Assembly: GCA_949130495.1 (NCBI GenBank)
Contig: OX422223.1
Coordinates: forward strand, 80,198,751-80,262,750
Direction of reading: 5' to 3'
DNA length: 64,000 bases
DNA from: Sambucus nigra
Taxonomy: Eukaryota; Streptophyta; Magnoliopsida; Dipsacales; Adoxaceae
The translations under genes and the position numbers were made by a program. The notes beneath the pieces were generated by a model, which ran no database searches, was not told the DNA's origin, and worked only from the letters and a program-made list of their open reading frames with translations. Of this stretch, positions 34,626-47,943 are shown one piece after another. Numbering within the stretch: position 1 is the stretch's first letter; every line of letters starts with the position of its first letter.

Positions 34626-37600
34626 TTACTGATAATACTTGCGTAGGTGTTCAGCATTCCACGCATTCTTAAATTCTTCTCCTTCTAGAGTTGCTATTCT
34701 GTAAGTTCCTGGACGAACAACCTCTGTAACTCGGTAAGGTCCATGCCAGTTTGCTTCCAATTTATTTTGCTTCTGAATGACTTTCTTTAGCACATAATCC
34801 CCTTCTTTTAATTCACATTTCTTCACCCTTTTGTTGTAAAACAGAGTTGTACGTTGTTGGTAAGCAGCATTCCTAATGGCTGCCTCTTCTCTAACCTCCT
34901 CGAGCATATCCAAATCCAATCTTCTCATCAAATCGCTGACCGGGGAATTAAAATTCAGTACTCTATGCGTTGGGAGACCCAACTCGGCAGGTATCACAGC
35001 CTCACTTCCAAATGCTAGCATATATGGTGATTCTCCAGTTGCTACTCGGGGAGTTGTTCGGTAAGCCCATAGTACTGATTGGAGCTCATTGATCCAATTT
35101 GCTTCAGCTTCACTTAACCTCTTCTTCAAAACATTTAGTAATGTTCTGTTTGTCACCTCAGTCTGTCCATTGCTTTGGGGATGGTCTGGTGCTGAATGAT
35201 ACTTCAAAATGTTCGACTGATGACAATAGGCAGCAAATTCTTCATTATCGAATTGTGTTCCATGGTCTGTGATGAAAGCACGGGGGAGACCATATCGACA
35301 AATGATGTTCTTCCAAATGAACTGATATACCTTTTCATACGTCATATCAATTAGTGGTTCAGCTTCTACCCACTTAGTAAAATAATCTACTGCCACGACG
35401 AGATACTTGAACCTTCCTCGGGTCGTCGGCAGTGGTCCAACCAGATCAACCCCCCACATGGAAAATGGCCAAGGTGAAGTTATGGGTGTCAACAATGCTT
35501 GTGGAGTTCTTCGGATGGAGGAAAAATGTTGGCACTTGTCACACTTCTTAGCATAGGCTATACAATCAGCCCTCATCGTCGGCCAGTAATATCCCTGTGT
35601 CATTACCCTTTGCAAAAGTGTCCGACCTGCTACATGAGCTCCACAAGATCCTTCATGGATTTCTTCAATCAATTCTTTGACTTCTGATGGATGCACACAT
35701 CTCTGTAAACCTGCCATAAATCCTCGTCTATACAAAACACCATTAATTAACACATATCGAGCAACTTTATACTTCAATTTCTTGGCAGCTAGTTTGTCCT
35801 CCGGTAATTCTCCTTCTTCAATGTATGCCCTGATAGGATCCATCCAAGATGGTCCCAAATCAAGGGTAATTATATTTACCATCAGATCTTCTTCTATACT
35901 CCGATTTTCTAATACTTCAATTGGTATCGTTCTTCGCAGCTCGGTGCGCGTAGCTGACGCTAATCGGGCCAATGCGTCTGCTCTAGCATTCTCCATCCTC
36001 GGTATTCTCACCAATTGAATAGCATCAAATTCTGCCAATAACTCCATCGCCTTTTCATGGTACTTCACCATTAATTCTCCCTTAACTGCATATACTCCCA
36101 TCATTTGATTCACAATTAATTGAGAATCACTGAAAACAATTATTTGCCGTGCCTCCATAATTTTCGCCAAATGAAAACCTGCTATCATAGCCTCATACTC
36201 AGCCTCATTATTGGAGGCTTTGAATTGGAATCTCAAGGCATACTCCATGTCAATATCATCTGGGGTGTTTAAAACAATTCCTGCTCCACAACCAGCTGTG
36301 CACGATGATCCATCTACATATAATTTCCATGTAGGTACCTCGTCTTCAAATTTCTTGTCCGTCAGAGTTCCTCGGTAAAATATCTGCTGTTTTATTTCAT
36401 CATCCCCGGGTATCCTTCGTTCCTCGTCTGTCAGCTGTTCGCGCCCTTTTACCAACCGTAGTTGGTCTGGGTATGATGATTTTTCTACATCCACAAGTCC
36501 TTTTACCAACCTTGGTTGGTCTGGATCTGTGTCTGTTGATCCTGTATCGTCCACAGGTAGGTCAGCAAGTACCTTTTGTTCCTCGGGGGTATCAGGGTAT
36601 GTGAACTCTGCTATAAAATCTGCTACAGCTTGCCCTTTTAAGGATGATCTGGGTTCATACACAATATCATATTCACCAAGTTCTATCGCCCAATACATCA
36701 GTCTTCCTGATTTTTCCGGCTTATGGAGGGCTTGTCTTAGCGGCATGTCGGTGTACACAATGATGGTATGGGCCTGGAAATATGGCCTCATTCTTCTACT
36801 TGCTTCGATTAGTGCCAGTGCCAATTTTTCTAGCTTTGGGTACCTGATTTCGGCACCTCGGAAAGCTTTACTTGTGTAGTAGATAGGTTTCTGAACTCCA
36901 TTCTCCAACCTGATCAATGCAGAGCTGACTGCATTCTCTGATACGGCCAGATACAAGTACAATCTCTCTCCGGTTATTGGCCTGGACAACAATGGTGGTG
37001 CTCCCAAATATTTCTTCAAGTCTTGAAAAGCCTTTTCACATTCGTCAGTCCACTCAAAACTTTTTCGCAGTGTTTTGAAGAATGGGAGACATTTATCAGT
37101 TGCTCGGGATACAAATCTGTTGAGCGCTGCAACTCGTCCTGTAAGACTCTATACTTCTTTCCTCGTCGTTGGGGATCGCAGCCCTAAAAGAGCTTTAATC
37201 TTTTCTGGATTTGCCTCAATACCTCGTTGATTGACGATGTATCCGAGAAACATTCCTTCTCGTACTCCAAAGGTACACTTCGTCGGGTTGAGCTTCATTT
37301 GGTATTTATCCAGTTGATCAAAGGTCTGGCCTAAGTCAACTAGATGATCAGTAGCTCTCTTGCTTTTGGTGAGCATATCGTCGATATAGACTTCCATATT
37401 GCAACTGATTTGTTCGGCAAAAACCTTGTTCATCAGCCGCTGATATGTTGCACCTGCATTTTTTAAACCAAAAGGCATAACATTATAACAATAAGTTCCC
37501 CTTGGGGTAATAAAAGAAGTACTTTCCCTGTCTTCAGGCTTCATTTTGATCTGATTGTAGCCAGAATATGCATCCATAAAGCTGAGTAGCTCATGTCCCG

Positions 37601-40550
37601 AGGTAGCATCCACTAGTTGATCAATTCTGGGCAATGGAAAATGATCTTTTGGGCATGCCTTGTTAAGATCAGTGAAATCAACACACATTCTCCATTTGTT
37701 GTTCTTCTTCTTTACCATCACCACATTCGCCAACCAATCTGGATATTTCACATCTTCAATGAATTGGGCTTTCTGGAGTTTCTCGACCTCCTCTTGTATG
37801 GCCTGGTTCTTCTCGGGACTAAACACTCTTCTTCTCTGCTTCACAGGCTTGATCTCCTTATTCACATTGAGCTCATGACATAAGAAGTTTGGATCTATTC
37901 CTGGCATGTCTTCATGACTCCAAGCAAAAGTATTCTTCCTGTTTCTCAAGAAAGTTATCAACTCCTGTATTATTGAAACATCCAACGACGATCCTATCTG
38001 GGTTACTCGTTCAGGATGCTCGTCGTCCAGAATAACATTTTCTGTAGATTCCACCACCTGCCCTTTTACGAGTTGAGATTCATCTCTAGGGTCAAGAGTT
38101 TCAATTTCTGTACCTTCCTCCACTTGGTAAGTAGTAGTCTTTTTCCTTGACTCTTCAAGTTCCTCTTGCTCGGCAGACGAATAATAGCATTCTCGAGCTA
38201 CTTTTTGATCACCTTTCATAATTTCGACTCCAAAATTCGTTGGGAATTTCAAACACTGATGTACTGTAGATGGAACTGCCTCGAACTTCTTCAATCCAAC
38301 TCTTCCCATGATGATGTTGTAGGTTGACTGCACATTCTTATCCATCACAAAGAAGCGTATTCTTTCTGTTCGACAAGTAGGCCAAGTTCCGATGAGTATA
38401 TCCAACTTGATCGTCCCAAGTGGAAAAACTTTCTCGCCAGCAAAACCCAAAAGGGGTCTATGATAAGGTTCCAATTGAGATAATTTTAAATTCAAGCTAT
38501 CAAAGCATGAATAGTACATGATGTCTGCCGAACTACCATTGTCTACTAACACCCTTGAAATGACCACATCCTTCATCCTCATTTTGATCACCAAAGGATC
38601 ATCATGAGGGTAAAGAACACCTGCCAGGTCATTTTTTGAAAAACCAATCACTAGCTTCTCTTTGTTTACCTTCCTCGGACGATCATCCTCGGCCAGATTT
38701 ATTCGTTGAATATATGAACAAGCTTGAGCCTCTCCGAGGTAAGCTTTTCTTTCTGCAGTAAGGTCTCCTCCTCCTACATCTCCTCCTGTAATAACATTAC
38801 AATCAAATGACCCAAAACGAATGGAAAATACCTCTCGTTCAGGTTGCCTTGGCTTCTTGGGAAGATCAGGGTCATCATCTGGATCATCTTCATGATCCCT
38901 CTTCTTTTTCTCCTCTGCACGACGAGGAGATCTAGATCTCTCTCTAGTTCTGTCATCATTCTTCCTTTCACCTCTACGATCTACATACTTTGACAACTTT
39001 CCTCTTCGAATGAGTGTTTCAATCTCGTTCTGAAGGGCTATGCAATTTTTGGTCATATGGCCATGATCTTTGTGAAACTCGCAATATTTGGCCTTATTCC
39101 TCAGATCGGGATTTGTCTTCAGTTTCTCTGGCCACTTGATTTCCTCGCTATTCTTGATTTCTTCCAAAACATGATTAATACCCATTTTCAATGGGGTATA
39201 ATTATCGTACTTCTTTAGGACTTCCAACGTTGTCCTATTATTCCTGTAATGCTTGTCACCACTATTACCTTTCTGATCTTTCTTCTTAGACTTGTCGACC
39301 TCCACTTTTACTTCTTTATCCATATTCTTCTTCGCAGCCATAGCCTCCTCGGCATTCATAATTTTGGCTGCTTTTGCCATCAACTCGGACATATTTTTAG
39401 GTGGATCTTTGGCCAAGGTGTAGTACAGCTTATTAGGCAGCAAACCACTCATCAAAGCAGTGATTGCTGTCTTTTCTTCGTAATCTACGACTTCCAACTT
39501 CTCGTTATTAAAACGAGGTATGTAGTCTCTAGTACTTTCACCTGATTTTTGTCTAGCACTTAACAAATGTGCTACTCGCTTTATCGGCTTCGCCCCAAAA
39601 CAAAAATTCCCAATGAACAACTCGGCTAATTGAATAAAAGTTGAAATCTTACCCCGAGGAAGATTGTTATACCATATCTGTGCAGATCCGGTAAGAGTTC
39701 CCGAGAATGCTCTACACCTCATCTCGTCGGGGACGGCATATATGTCGGCGGCAGCTTGGTATTGTTCTATATGAAGTACAGGATCTGTCTTTCCATCATA
39801 CTTGGGGGTCACCACAGGTGCTTTGAATTTCGATGGTGTAGGAAAATCCACAATGGCTTGCACAAAAGGTGTCCCTTGAACAAAAGTTCTCTGTAAGGGG
39901 TTTCTTGCCTTGGCCATTTCGCCCAGTCTATCCTCCAACCGCTGAATGGAACCTTTCCATGCTTCATTTCCTTCCTCAGGCCGCTTAGTCCGAGCAACTG
40001 ATTGTTCTGACGTAGCTTCCTGAGATTTATCTCGACGAGTAGCTGGTCGTGATTGTGCTGATCCTTCTCTCAAACCTGATGGTGGCCGAAAACTTCTCGA
40101 TGGATCTCTAGGTGGACTCATATTCCTCCTTGGTCCTAATCGACTGAAAGGAGATGCCCTGCTTAATCTTTCCAAAGCGCTGGTTCTCTCCGGAGAGAGA
40201 GATATAGGTTGATTTGTATCCGTAGCCCGTATCGATGAAGTTCGCCCAGGTTGATAAGAAGAATCATTAGATTCCCCATTGCCATATGACGCAGTACGTT
40301 TGGATCGTGATTGCCCACGATCACTCCGTTGTCCTGAATAGGTAGGTGCACCGCCTTGAAGAGTTTGAATGAGTTGCCTCATAGATTCTTGCATGGCGGT
40401 TTGTCCTTGAGCCAGATTTGTCATAATTCCAGCCAGATCTGGAGTTGCAGATGGATTTGGAGGATTTCCAGCATTTCCATCATTTCGATTACTGGATTCT
40501 GGATTATCTGCCATTGATAACAAATGATTTTTGGTGAAAAACGATTGCAA
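34626..40550 (-). pseudogene. Gag-Pol polyprotein of Tat-B, one premature stop
   Basis: One frame of 1975 codons interrupted only by TAG at 37149-37151, where a CAG (Gln) is expected. Residues from the first ATG (40550; a second good start is 40514): gag domain about 270-375; knuckle C490-H493-H496-H498-C503; protease LVDNGSSAD 668-676; RT about 930-1133 with YIDD at 1055-1058. After the stop: RNase H, then the Tat-specific archaeal RNase H (YVDGSS), the integrase zinc site (HEGSCGAH...CDKC) and a DD35E core (WGVDLVG, ITDHGTQF, NGQTEV), then the C-terminal NWHGPYRV motif. All catalytic residues are present. The stop removes RNase H and integrase from the main product unless read through, so the copy is probably non-autonomous but very recently active. 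Confidence 0.95.
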
Positions 40551-40557
40551 CAGTCGT

Positions 40558-40575
40558 TTCCCACAGACGGCGCCA
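40558..40575 (-). other. Primer-binding site of Tat-B
   Basis: TGGCGCCGTCTGTGGGAA on the minus strand, 3 bp inside the 5' LTR; identical to the Tat-A site. Confidence 0.92.
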
Positions 40576-40578
40576 ATC

Positions 40579-41144
40579 TGTTGATGTAAAAAACTAGATT
40601 GCTCTAATTATTCAATCACAGATAAATAAATAAGACAAAGATTTTTAAAGTGGTTCGGCTAGGAATAAAGCCTACGTCCACTGTTATGTTATTGCTGAGT
40701 GTTTGCAGAATTCTTGATTACAAGTTCTCTCAAGAAATTCCGGTCCCCCTTTGAATGAGGATGATACAAGGTATTTATAGCCTTGAGGCTGTACATGAAA
40801 GGTTCGATACATTAAATGGTATACATGTGAAAGGGTAATACATTTAATGCAGCGTGCGCATCAAGAATATAAGCATTCAATGAATATTTGAGCTGTTGAT
40901 TATCTGGCAATTAATGATACGACCGAGGTGCAGCAGCTCGGACCTCCATAGTTGCTCGTTGATCTAGAGTACCTCGGTGCGCTAGAGTTCCTCGGTGCGC
41001 TAGAGTTCCTCGGTGTATCCTCGTTGCTCGGTTAGAAGCAGGGTTGGTCGGGAAATGAACTTCCTCGCTGCTATCGTGCCACGTAGATTGACACGTGTCT
41101 TCGTATTACTCGTCCACATCAGCATATTAATTTTGGTATCAACA
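40579..41144 (-). repeat. 5' LTR of Tat-B
   Basis: 566 bp, nearly identical to 29234-29796. The GAGT(A/T)CCTCGGTGCGCTA unit is repeated three times near 40966-41010, and most LTR differences fall there. Confidence 0.96.
40772..40779 (-). promoter_or_regulatory. TATA box of the Tat-B 5' LTR
   Basis: Minus-strand TATAAATA about 195 bp before the LTR/primer-site edge; the likely start signal for the genomic RNA. Confidence 0.6.
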
Positions 41145-44100
41145 GCATTCATACATGAGTGATATCGAAATGCAATGAAGACGTGAAACGTGCACCAAAA
41201 TAATCTTGGAATAATTTATCTTTGAAGCCTGGCCGTAGTGTCTTCAATAAACTTTATGTCATAGACTGTGTGGGATCGTGACAATAAAAATATATCTATG
41301 ACTCAAAAATAATATTTTGTTCCGGGAATAAGTCAAATACTACAATGGACTCAATTGGAAATTTTGTCCTTACAAAAATTGGGCATACATCCCAGGTTCT
41401 AGTGTTGTTCGTTTCAGACTTGAGCATGGGGATTTTCCTTATTCAAACATGGAATATGAGTCTACTGGAGTGGTATTTGAAGGATTGGTCTCATGAATCG
41501 ATTATATTCGTGGAAAATATGCCAATCGTTTGTCCTAGGTGGGTTGTCTTGCACCATTCGGTTCAACAATCTGACATTAAGCAAGAATAACAGTGCTATG
41601 GTGCATCTCGCCTCACGTTGGAACTATAAATTCCAAACCTTCATGGAATCTTAGGGAGAGTTCACCGTAACCTTGGAGGACGTTTGTGAACTTCTAGGGT
41701 TAGATGCTACGGGTAATGAGGCCTTCTATGAAGAAGCTATTTCGAAGGAGGAGTAAGCCGCAAGAAAAAACTTGGAGTAGGTTTGCAAGAAGTGCAGCGT
41801 ACACTCGAACAAGTGTACTTTCACTGAACTCATTTGTTAAATCTATTTTGTGGAGGAAAATTCCGCTACTAAAGTGAGAGGACTGGCCAAGAATAATCCC
41901 AAAGGTAAGAAAGTTGCTGACTTACCTCCTACTGGTGAAGGTTTTGTGAATAACCTTGAGTTGCCTTCTTACATTCTAGTAGTTCTTTTAAGAATTTTCT
42001 TACCTGGGAAGTCTCATGACTGCCCAAGGAGGGATTTAATCAACCTAACCATTTGGATGTCCTTAGGCATCACGATACCTTTGGCCACTATAACCCTCAG
42101 CTCTCTTTACACTTGTCTTGATTGAACATATGCAGATTCCGGCAGGTGCCTTGGGTACTTTGATGTTTCTAATTATGCCAACCATATGATCCTCACAACT
42201 TTCCTTTATGCTAGGTTTCCATCTTTCGCCCCTAATGCCTTGTTACCTGTCTCTTATCCCGTAAAGATCCCCTTATATGTGCTCTTGGAGTTGCAAATAA
42301 AGCAAGAAGCCTTTCATCACTCTAATTGACAATATCGCCATTAACCATTTTTACTCGAATAAGTTTTTCACTGAGTCTCCTTGATTGGTTGATGAGGTCG
42401 ATGAGGATTCTGCTCGCAGTAGCCCTTCTACAGGTGTTCTCTTAGTTTTAACTCTCTTTTATCTTCCCTCCTTTACTGAATAAGAATCCTTTTATTCCTT
42501 TTATTCTCCACATCATGTATCCTCTCAGTTTGGCGATGACCAAGGGGTGCCCCTACTAAACCACATCTAATTGGAGAGACCCACTAACTTTTCCCTTGCT
42601 TGTGGGAATTTCTTAACAAGTGTTATGATAGAACTTTCGTGCCAATATAGGGGAAAATTAGTGATCCCCTCAAAAAAGGCTAGGGGTAATAGATCAACCA
42701 TGTTTCTCACTGTATTCTGACCGACCTAACTCGCTCAGTTCTAGAAGGTCATTTTACGCCAGCCTTCTTACCTAGGTGTGGAGAGATTTCCTCCGACGAA
42801 GCTTGGGTTAAAAGGTTGTTCGATTGATTATTTGTCTCTTAACCTAAGAAGAGTTAACAGTAGCATGCCCATCGAGTTACCTCCTTTGGTGCCAGTTGAA
42901 CAAGCTAATTTGAAGAAAAATAAAGGAGCCTCAAGCTCCCAACTATTTGAAGAGGCTGAGGATGCCCATATGGCCTCTCATCCTGACCTTGGTGATGAAA
43001 CACCCTTAGGTCCTTCAGTTGGAGCAGCTTTGCAACCTAAATAGAAGAAGCAACAAAATAAAAAAGCCTCTACTGTTAGTCATTTAGCAGTTGTGTCTCC
43101 TAAAAAAGAGGTTGATCCTTCGATCAAGTGACACGGGTCTTTGACAACCTTATAAGTAGGTATGATCATGGTGTTATGACTGCTCGGGCATTCATTGAGG
43201 AGCAAATGTCCTCCAAAGATCTTTCTTTTAGTCCTATAGTTGGTTCAAGCATCCATAAGAGATGTAGATAGAAGGTGGAGACCTTTCGTATGACAGCAAG
43301 TGACACTGAGGAGGAGGAGGAGGAGGAGGAGGAGGAGGATGAAGTTAAGGACAGGCCCATAATGCATCAATTTTGCAGATTGTGAAAGATGTTTAGTTCG
43401 GAGAAACCTACTTCTCCTCCTCAAGATTATACCATTTTGGATGATTTTATTGATCAAAATGTACTAGTACCACTGACTTGTGTTTTTTTTCATGGTTATT
43501 CGCATTTCCTTGCCCCTCCCCCCCCCCCCCCTCTTTTATTCTCTTATGCTTTGTTTATGGTACTCAGATTAATGCTTATGTGGACACTCTTGGGATAGAA
43601 CATGAGCAGCAGGTAGAGCAGACACAACAACAAACTCCCTCTCATTATCAAACCCAGCAAACCTTTCTCTCACCACATCAACATTCAAAAAAAATACCCC
43701 CATCCTTAGAACAGGTTCAACCACATCAATACCAATCCCCCGTGGGACCATCAACTGCCACGAAAGACCCAGAGGTAATGGTTTATTCCCCCTTCGGGGA
43801 AGGAGGTGGTTTTTTCTGAGTGGGTCCATAAGTAAAGGATATACTCCTGACTCTTCTTTCTTATGCGATCAGGCTACTATTGCTCGTGTTGAGCTGGAGC
43901 TAGGGGAGGATGAAGTCAAGCAGCCTCTATCGGCCGAACCAGTTACCTCTGTTAGACCTGTAACTGAGTTTGAGGTATACATAGCTTATCTTACAAAGGT
44001 TTACAATATATTTCTATTTTTATTTGACCCAGCCTTTCTCTTGATTGTAGTTTATTCCCCCTTCTGTACCTGAGGAGGCTATTTCTGGTTAAGATGTTCC

Positions 44101-44359
44101 TCAGCCAACTCCTCATGCAATTTCAATCAATACCTGTAGAGCTTTAATACTAGCGCTCACAATGAATGAGCAGATATTTGTGAATCTTTTGGGCCTTCTA
44201 TCTTAGAGGGTGGGACTGCTGGTGGTGTTAATAACATTGAGGTTGAGGAAGGTCTTGCCACTGGACCTGCTATTGAGGAGTCAGTCCCTGCAGTTTCTCT
44301 TCAAGCAGAGGTATATCTCTTTTATTTCACCTATTTGAGTTTTTTTGTGAGAGAAAAAA

Positions 44360-44916
44360 GAGTTCCAAAATTTTATCCAAGTATGAATGTCCGAACAACC
44401 ATTTGTGTTTACCATAGTGCACTTTGAAATTTTTCATTAATCATGACCAAGTGTACATGTTCGAGCAGCCATTTGGTGATTACCATGGTACACTTAGACG
44501 TAGCGACCATTTGGTCAAGAACTGTGTCAATTTTTCTTGTCCGAGAAACCATTGGTTCTTATCATAGTACACTGGGACTTTTGCGACCATTTGGTCAAGA
44601 ACTGTGCCGAGTGTACTTGTCCAAGCAACCATTGGTGCTTATCATAGTACACTGGGACTTTTATGCCCATTTAGTCAAGAAATTTATAGAGTGTACTTGT
44701 CCGAGCAACCATTGGTGCTTATCATAGTACAGTTAGACTTTTTCGACCATTTGGTTAAGAAATTTGTCAACTTGTCTGAGCAACCATTAGTACTTATCAT
44801 ATTACACTCAGACTTTTGCGACCATTTGATCAAGAAATTTGTTGAGTGTTCATGTACGAGCAATCATTAGTGCTTAGCATAGTATACTGGCACTTTTGTA
44901 ACTATTTGGTCAAGAA
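44360..44916 (+). repeat. 80-bp tandem repeat in an intron of the Tat-C antisense gene
   Basis: About seven diverged units of GAGTGTACTTGTCCGAGCAACC plus ATTGGTGCTTATCATAGTAC and CCATTTGGTCAAGAA; two consecutive GTGTACTTGT starts are at 44611 and 44691 (period 80). The array lies between a GTATAT donor-like site near 44312 and the exon at 47991. Confidence 0.88.
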
Positions 44917-44921
44917 ATTTG

Positions 44922-47900
44922 TGTAATACCCCGTATTTTTATGGCTTTTATTTATGAGATTAGTTAAATGAAATTGCTTTTAATTATGGGATTAATTAAA
45001 TTAATTTGGGATAATTAATTGGAAATTAATTCAGATTTAAATAACTAGCGAGACGACAGTTAGTATTTGATTATGATGATAATGTTATATATTACTGAGT
45101 GATTATGGTAATACGTGATTATTGAATTTATTAAAATTATAGTGAGTTAAAAATACGGCAGTTTCGATAATTAAGTTGGGATGCGCGTGTCAGTCGTGTT
45201 AAAATCCAATTTAATGGATTTAAAAGTAATTCATTTCTATGTCATTTGTATGATCATTTTGAGTGCACCAACGTGTCCGGAAGGGTCGAGATAGTCAGAA
45301 AACACAACCGGGAGTTTAGTTTGGGTCCCGGGCACTTTTAGGCCTAACCGGCAACCCGGGAGGGTATTTTAGTCATTCCTATTTTTTTGGTGAATAGTGA
45401 CCTACGAAATTCAGGTTTTATTTATCAGCCAACACTTGCGGTTATTAGGGACATTATTTGTTAAACACAAGAGAGAGTAACGTGAGAAGAAAGAAAGGGT
45501 TTCAGGAGAACTCCAAGGGTTTCCAAGGCAAAACAACCACCACACACCACCACCATCACTGGATTTGTGACCGGAAGGAGAGGGAGAACCAACCAATACC
45601 GTCATCAATGGATCAGAACTTCTAAACAGAGGCAAGTGATTTATCTTGCAAAGATTCAAAGCATATATTTTACATGATAGTGTAGATTTGAAGATTCATC
45701 ATGAACAATGAAATAAATTATGAAATGGGAGAATTAAATAATGAATCTGAGTAGGTTTCATGTAGTTAAAACTTTTGGCCGTATATTAGATACGAAATCA
45801 TGCTTCATGTATAGGGATGTACGAAATTTAATCAGGATTTATGATGTTCTTGAAGAAATTTGGAAGAACTAGGTTTAGAGGAATAATTATGACTTTTGAT
45901 CCAAGAAACTGTTCATTGAGGATGATTTAATGATTCTAATAACGTTAGAAATTATGTAAAAATTTTGGTATGATGATTAGTATACTTGGTTGGGAGTTTG
46001 GTACCTTGTAATGAATAATGAGAGGTGTAAAAAGAGGAAACTCGTAACTGTTTAAGGAAATTCTAGGCAAATACCTACTTGATCGATCGATCGACTCAAG
46101 AATGTCGATCGATTGACCCCTTTTCTTCGATCGATCGACCTCTTCTGATTTTTGGTAATTGTTTTCCTTTAAGGTTTAATGAAAATCCCAAAGCCGATAA
46201 TGATTCTTAGGATGATTAATATAATATTGTGGGACTTAGTTAAGGTCAATAGGGTCTTAGTTATTACCCGAAAAATGTTATAACTAATGGGATCGAGCTT
46301 TATACTTTCGAGTATTACTGAGTGAGGTACGGTTAGAAATTTCATAAAATTGGGATTTAAAGTGGAGGAGTGTTAATTTAAGGTTAGGACCAGTATAAGA
46401 GAGACTTGAAATTACTGAGATAACCTTAGAGACTAGTGGGAGATTTAATAACCTTATGAGGTAGGTTTAAGTATTAAGACTTATACGACGAGAGTTGTTG
46501 CGCTAAACATATTACGTGAAATATTCGGGATGACACTATGATACGTATGAGACTTAAGATATAGGGCTGGTGGATACCTATATTAATGTGATGATTACCT
46601 AAGTTGTGTGATTAATTAGTACTGGATTATTGTATGTAAGACATACCTACCATACTTGCTATCACGGGAGGTTAATTTTTGAAAAAGGGCCATCTTATCT
46701 TTGTGTGGCTTCAGGGGGGATTTAGATTGGTACCTTAAGGACATAGGACTGTGAATGACTTATTTGTGAGTTGATAAGTCAGCTGACCATGGGAGCATAG
46801 GTATGTGCGTGACCTATGGGTATGTGCACTATGTTCGCCTCCAATATGTGTGATTTGTATTGAGACAGTTCCTGAGTGACTCGGAACGTGTGATACTTAC
46901 GTACGTGATGTACATAGATTTGATAGCAAATTATACGTGCACCCCAGCTTAGCCTAGGGGTGCCATATATGTATATATGTACTGAGAGTGATTTATATAT
47001 GTACTTGTGACTGGTTCATTGTTGCTTAGTAGATGTGAATAATTAAGATATTTGAATGGGCTAAGAATGTGAGAATTTAATTAACACTTGAGATAAGTAA
47101 TTTAATGACTGTGAATATGGGATATAAATATGACTTGTTTGGGTGTTACGAGTAGATACCCTATGTTAGAATGCAAAAGCATGAGTGGTACAGACTAGTT
47201 AGTTAGCGGCATGACTAGGATGGGTTAAGGGTATACGTTAGGCGTGCACATTAGTTGAGGGGTGATAAACTCATGTGAGAGTACGCAGCTAACATGTTTA
47301 ATATATGTGTTGTTAAATATTGTAATTTAAACACTTGCTATATTTTTAAACTGTTTTCACCTCAGGATCTGACCCATTTGCTTTCAAATCCACTTTCCTT
47401 GTAAAACCTTTTTAGGTGCCCAGCCACAGGGACTCCAAGCATAGGAGTTCCATTACATTGATGTGCTGTAGTTGTTGTGGAAGTTACAAGATCTCGATAT
47501 TAGACGCCTCCACATTCTGCATTTGATTCTATTCTGGGGCAATCATCAGTTAGGGCCTGTCACCCCTTCCTTTTGAGAGATAGCATTCTCAGACTTTCAG
47601 TTTCATTACAGTTTTGGATTTATTTATTTATTCAGACTTTGTATTGGGATTTATTCAGTATTTGGATTAACCAGGGGAGTGTTACTCTAGACTCATTTTA
47701 TTTATTCCATTATTATTCTATTTTAATTGTGATGTGGATGTGGTATAGTTAGCTTATAATTTAATTGGATGCATGTTAATTTAATTTAATAAAATTTGGC
47801 AACTCACTTTTTAAATATTAGGTGGCTAGTAATTGTTTAAAAATATTTTCAACGGTGATGCTATGAACTGAACCAACTTGACATTTTGTATTAATTCGAA

Positions 47901-47943
47901 TAAAGGAGTATCTACCCGGTATTTAATTAGTCGGGGTGTCACA
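44922..47943 (+). mobile_element. 3.0-kb Gypsy-like solo LTR
   Basis: Starts TGTAATACCCCG and ends CGGGGTGTCACA, the inverted ends typical of large plant Gypsy LTRs, and is flanked by the perfect 5-bp duplication ATTTG (44917-44921 and 47944-47948). No coding frame, primer site or internal second LTR was seen, so it is best read as a solo LTR left by unequal recombination. The length fits Tekay/Del-type LTRs. A GATC-rich cluster of TCGATCGA copies lies at 46080-46135. Confidence 0.82.

Larger units (their letters stand above)
29234..41144 (-). mobile_element. Complete Tat-type Gypsy element (Tat-B), 11.9 kb
   Basis: Near-identical LTRs at both ends (563 and 566 bp; TGTTGA...TCAACA), flanked by the perfect 5-bp duplication GCATT (29229-29233 and 41145-41149). 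Minus-strand order: 5' LTR, primer-binding site, gag-pro-RT-RH-aRH-IN in one frame with a single stop, tandem-repeat region, then an oppositely oriented spliced gene, then the 3' LTR. Eleven substitutions and one 3-bp indel between LTRs (counted by eye) make it the youngest datable insertion here. It sits inside a SIRE-like LTR. Confidence 0.96.
28306..41374 (-). repeat. SIRE-like solo LTR, split by Tat-B
   Basis: Minus-strand LTR in two pieces, 41374-41150 and 29233-28306, about 1.15 kb together. The start TGTAAGGACAAAATTTCC matches the gag-only elements' LTR, as do the GATTGTCTGGCTTGGGCCATC segment (in reverse complement near 28550) and the TCGTTCGAACGA motifs (29020-29090). Flanks AAAAC (28301-28305) and AAAAT (41375-41379) look like its target duplication. 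It interrupts the antisense gene of Tat-C. No internal element sequence is present, hence a solo LTR. Confidence 0.75.

Noticed and set aside
37020..37151. Frameshift between the two Tat-B pol frames
   Set aside because: Codon phase is continuous across the gap; only a single TAG separates them.
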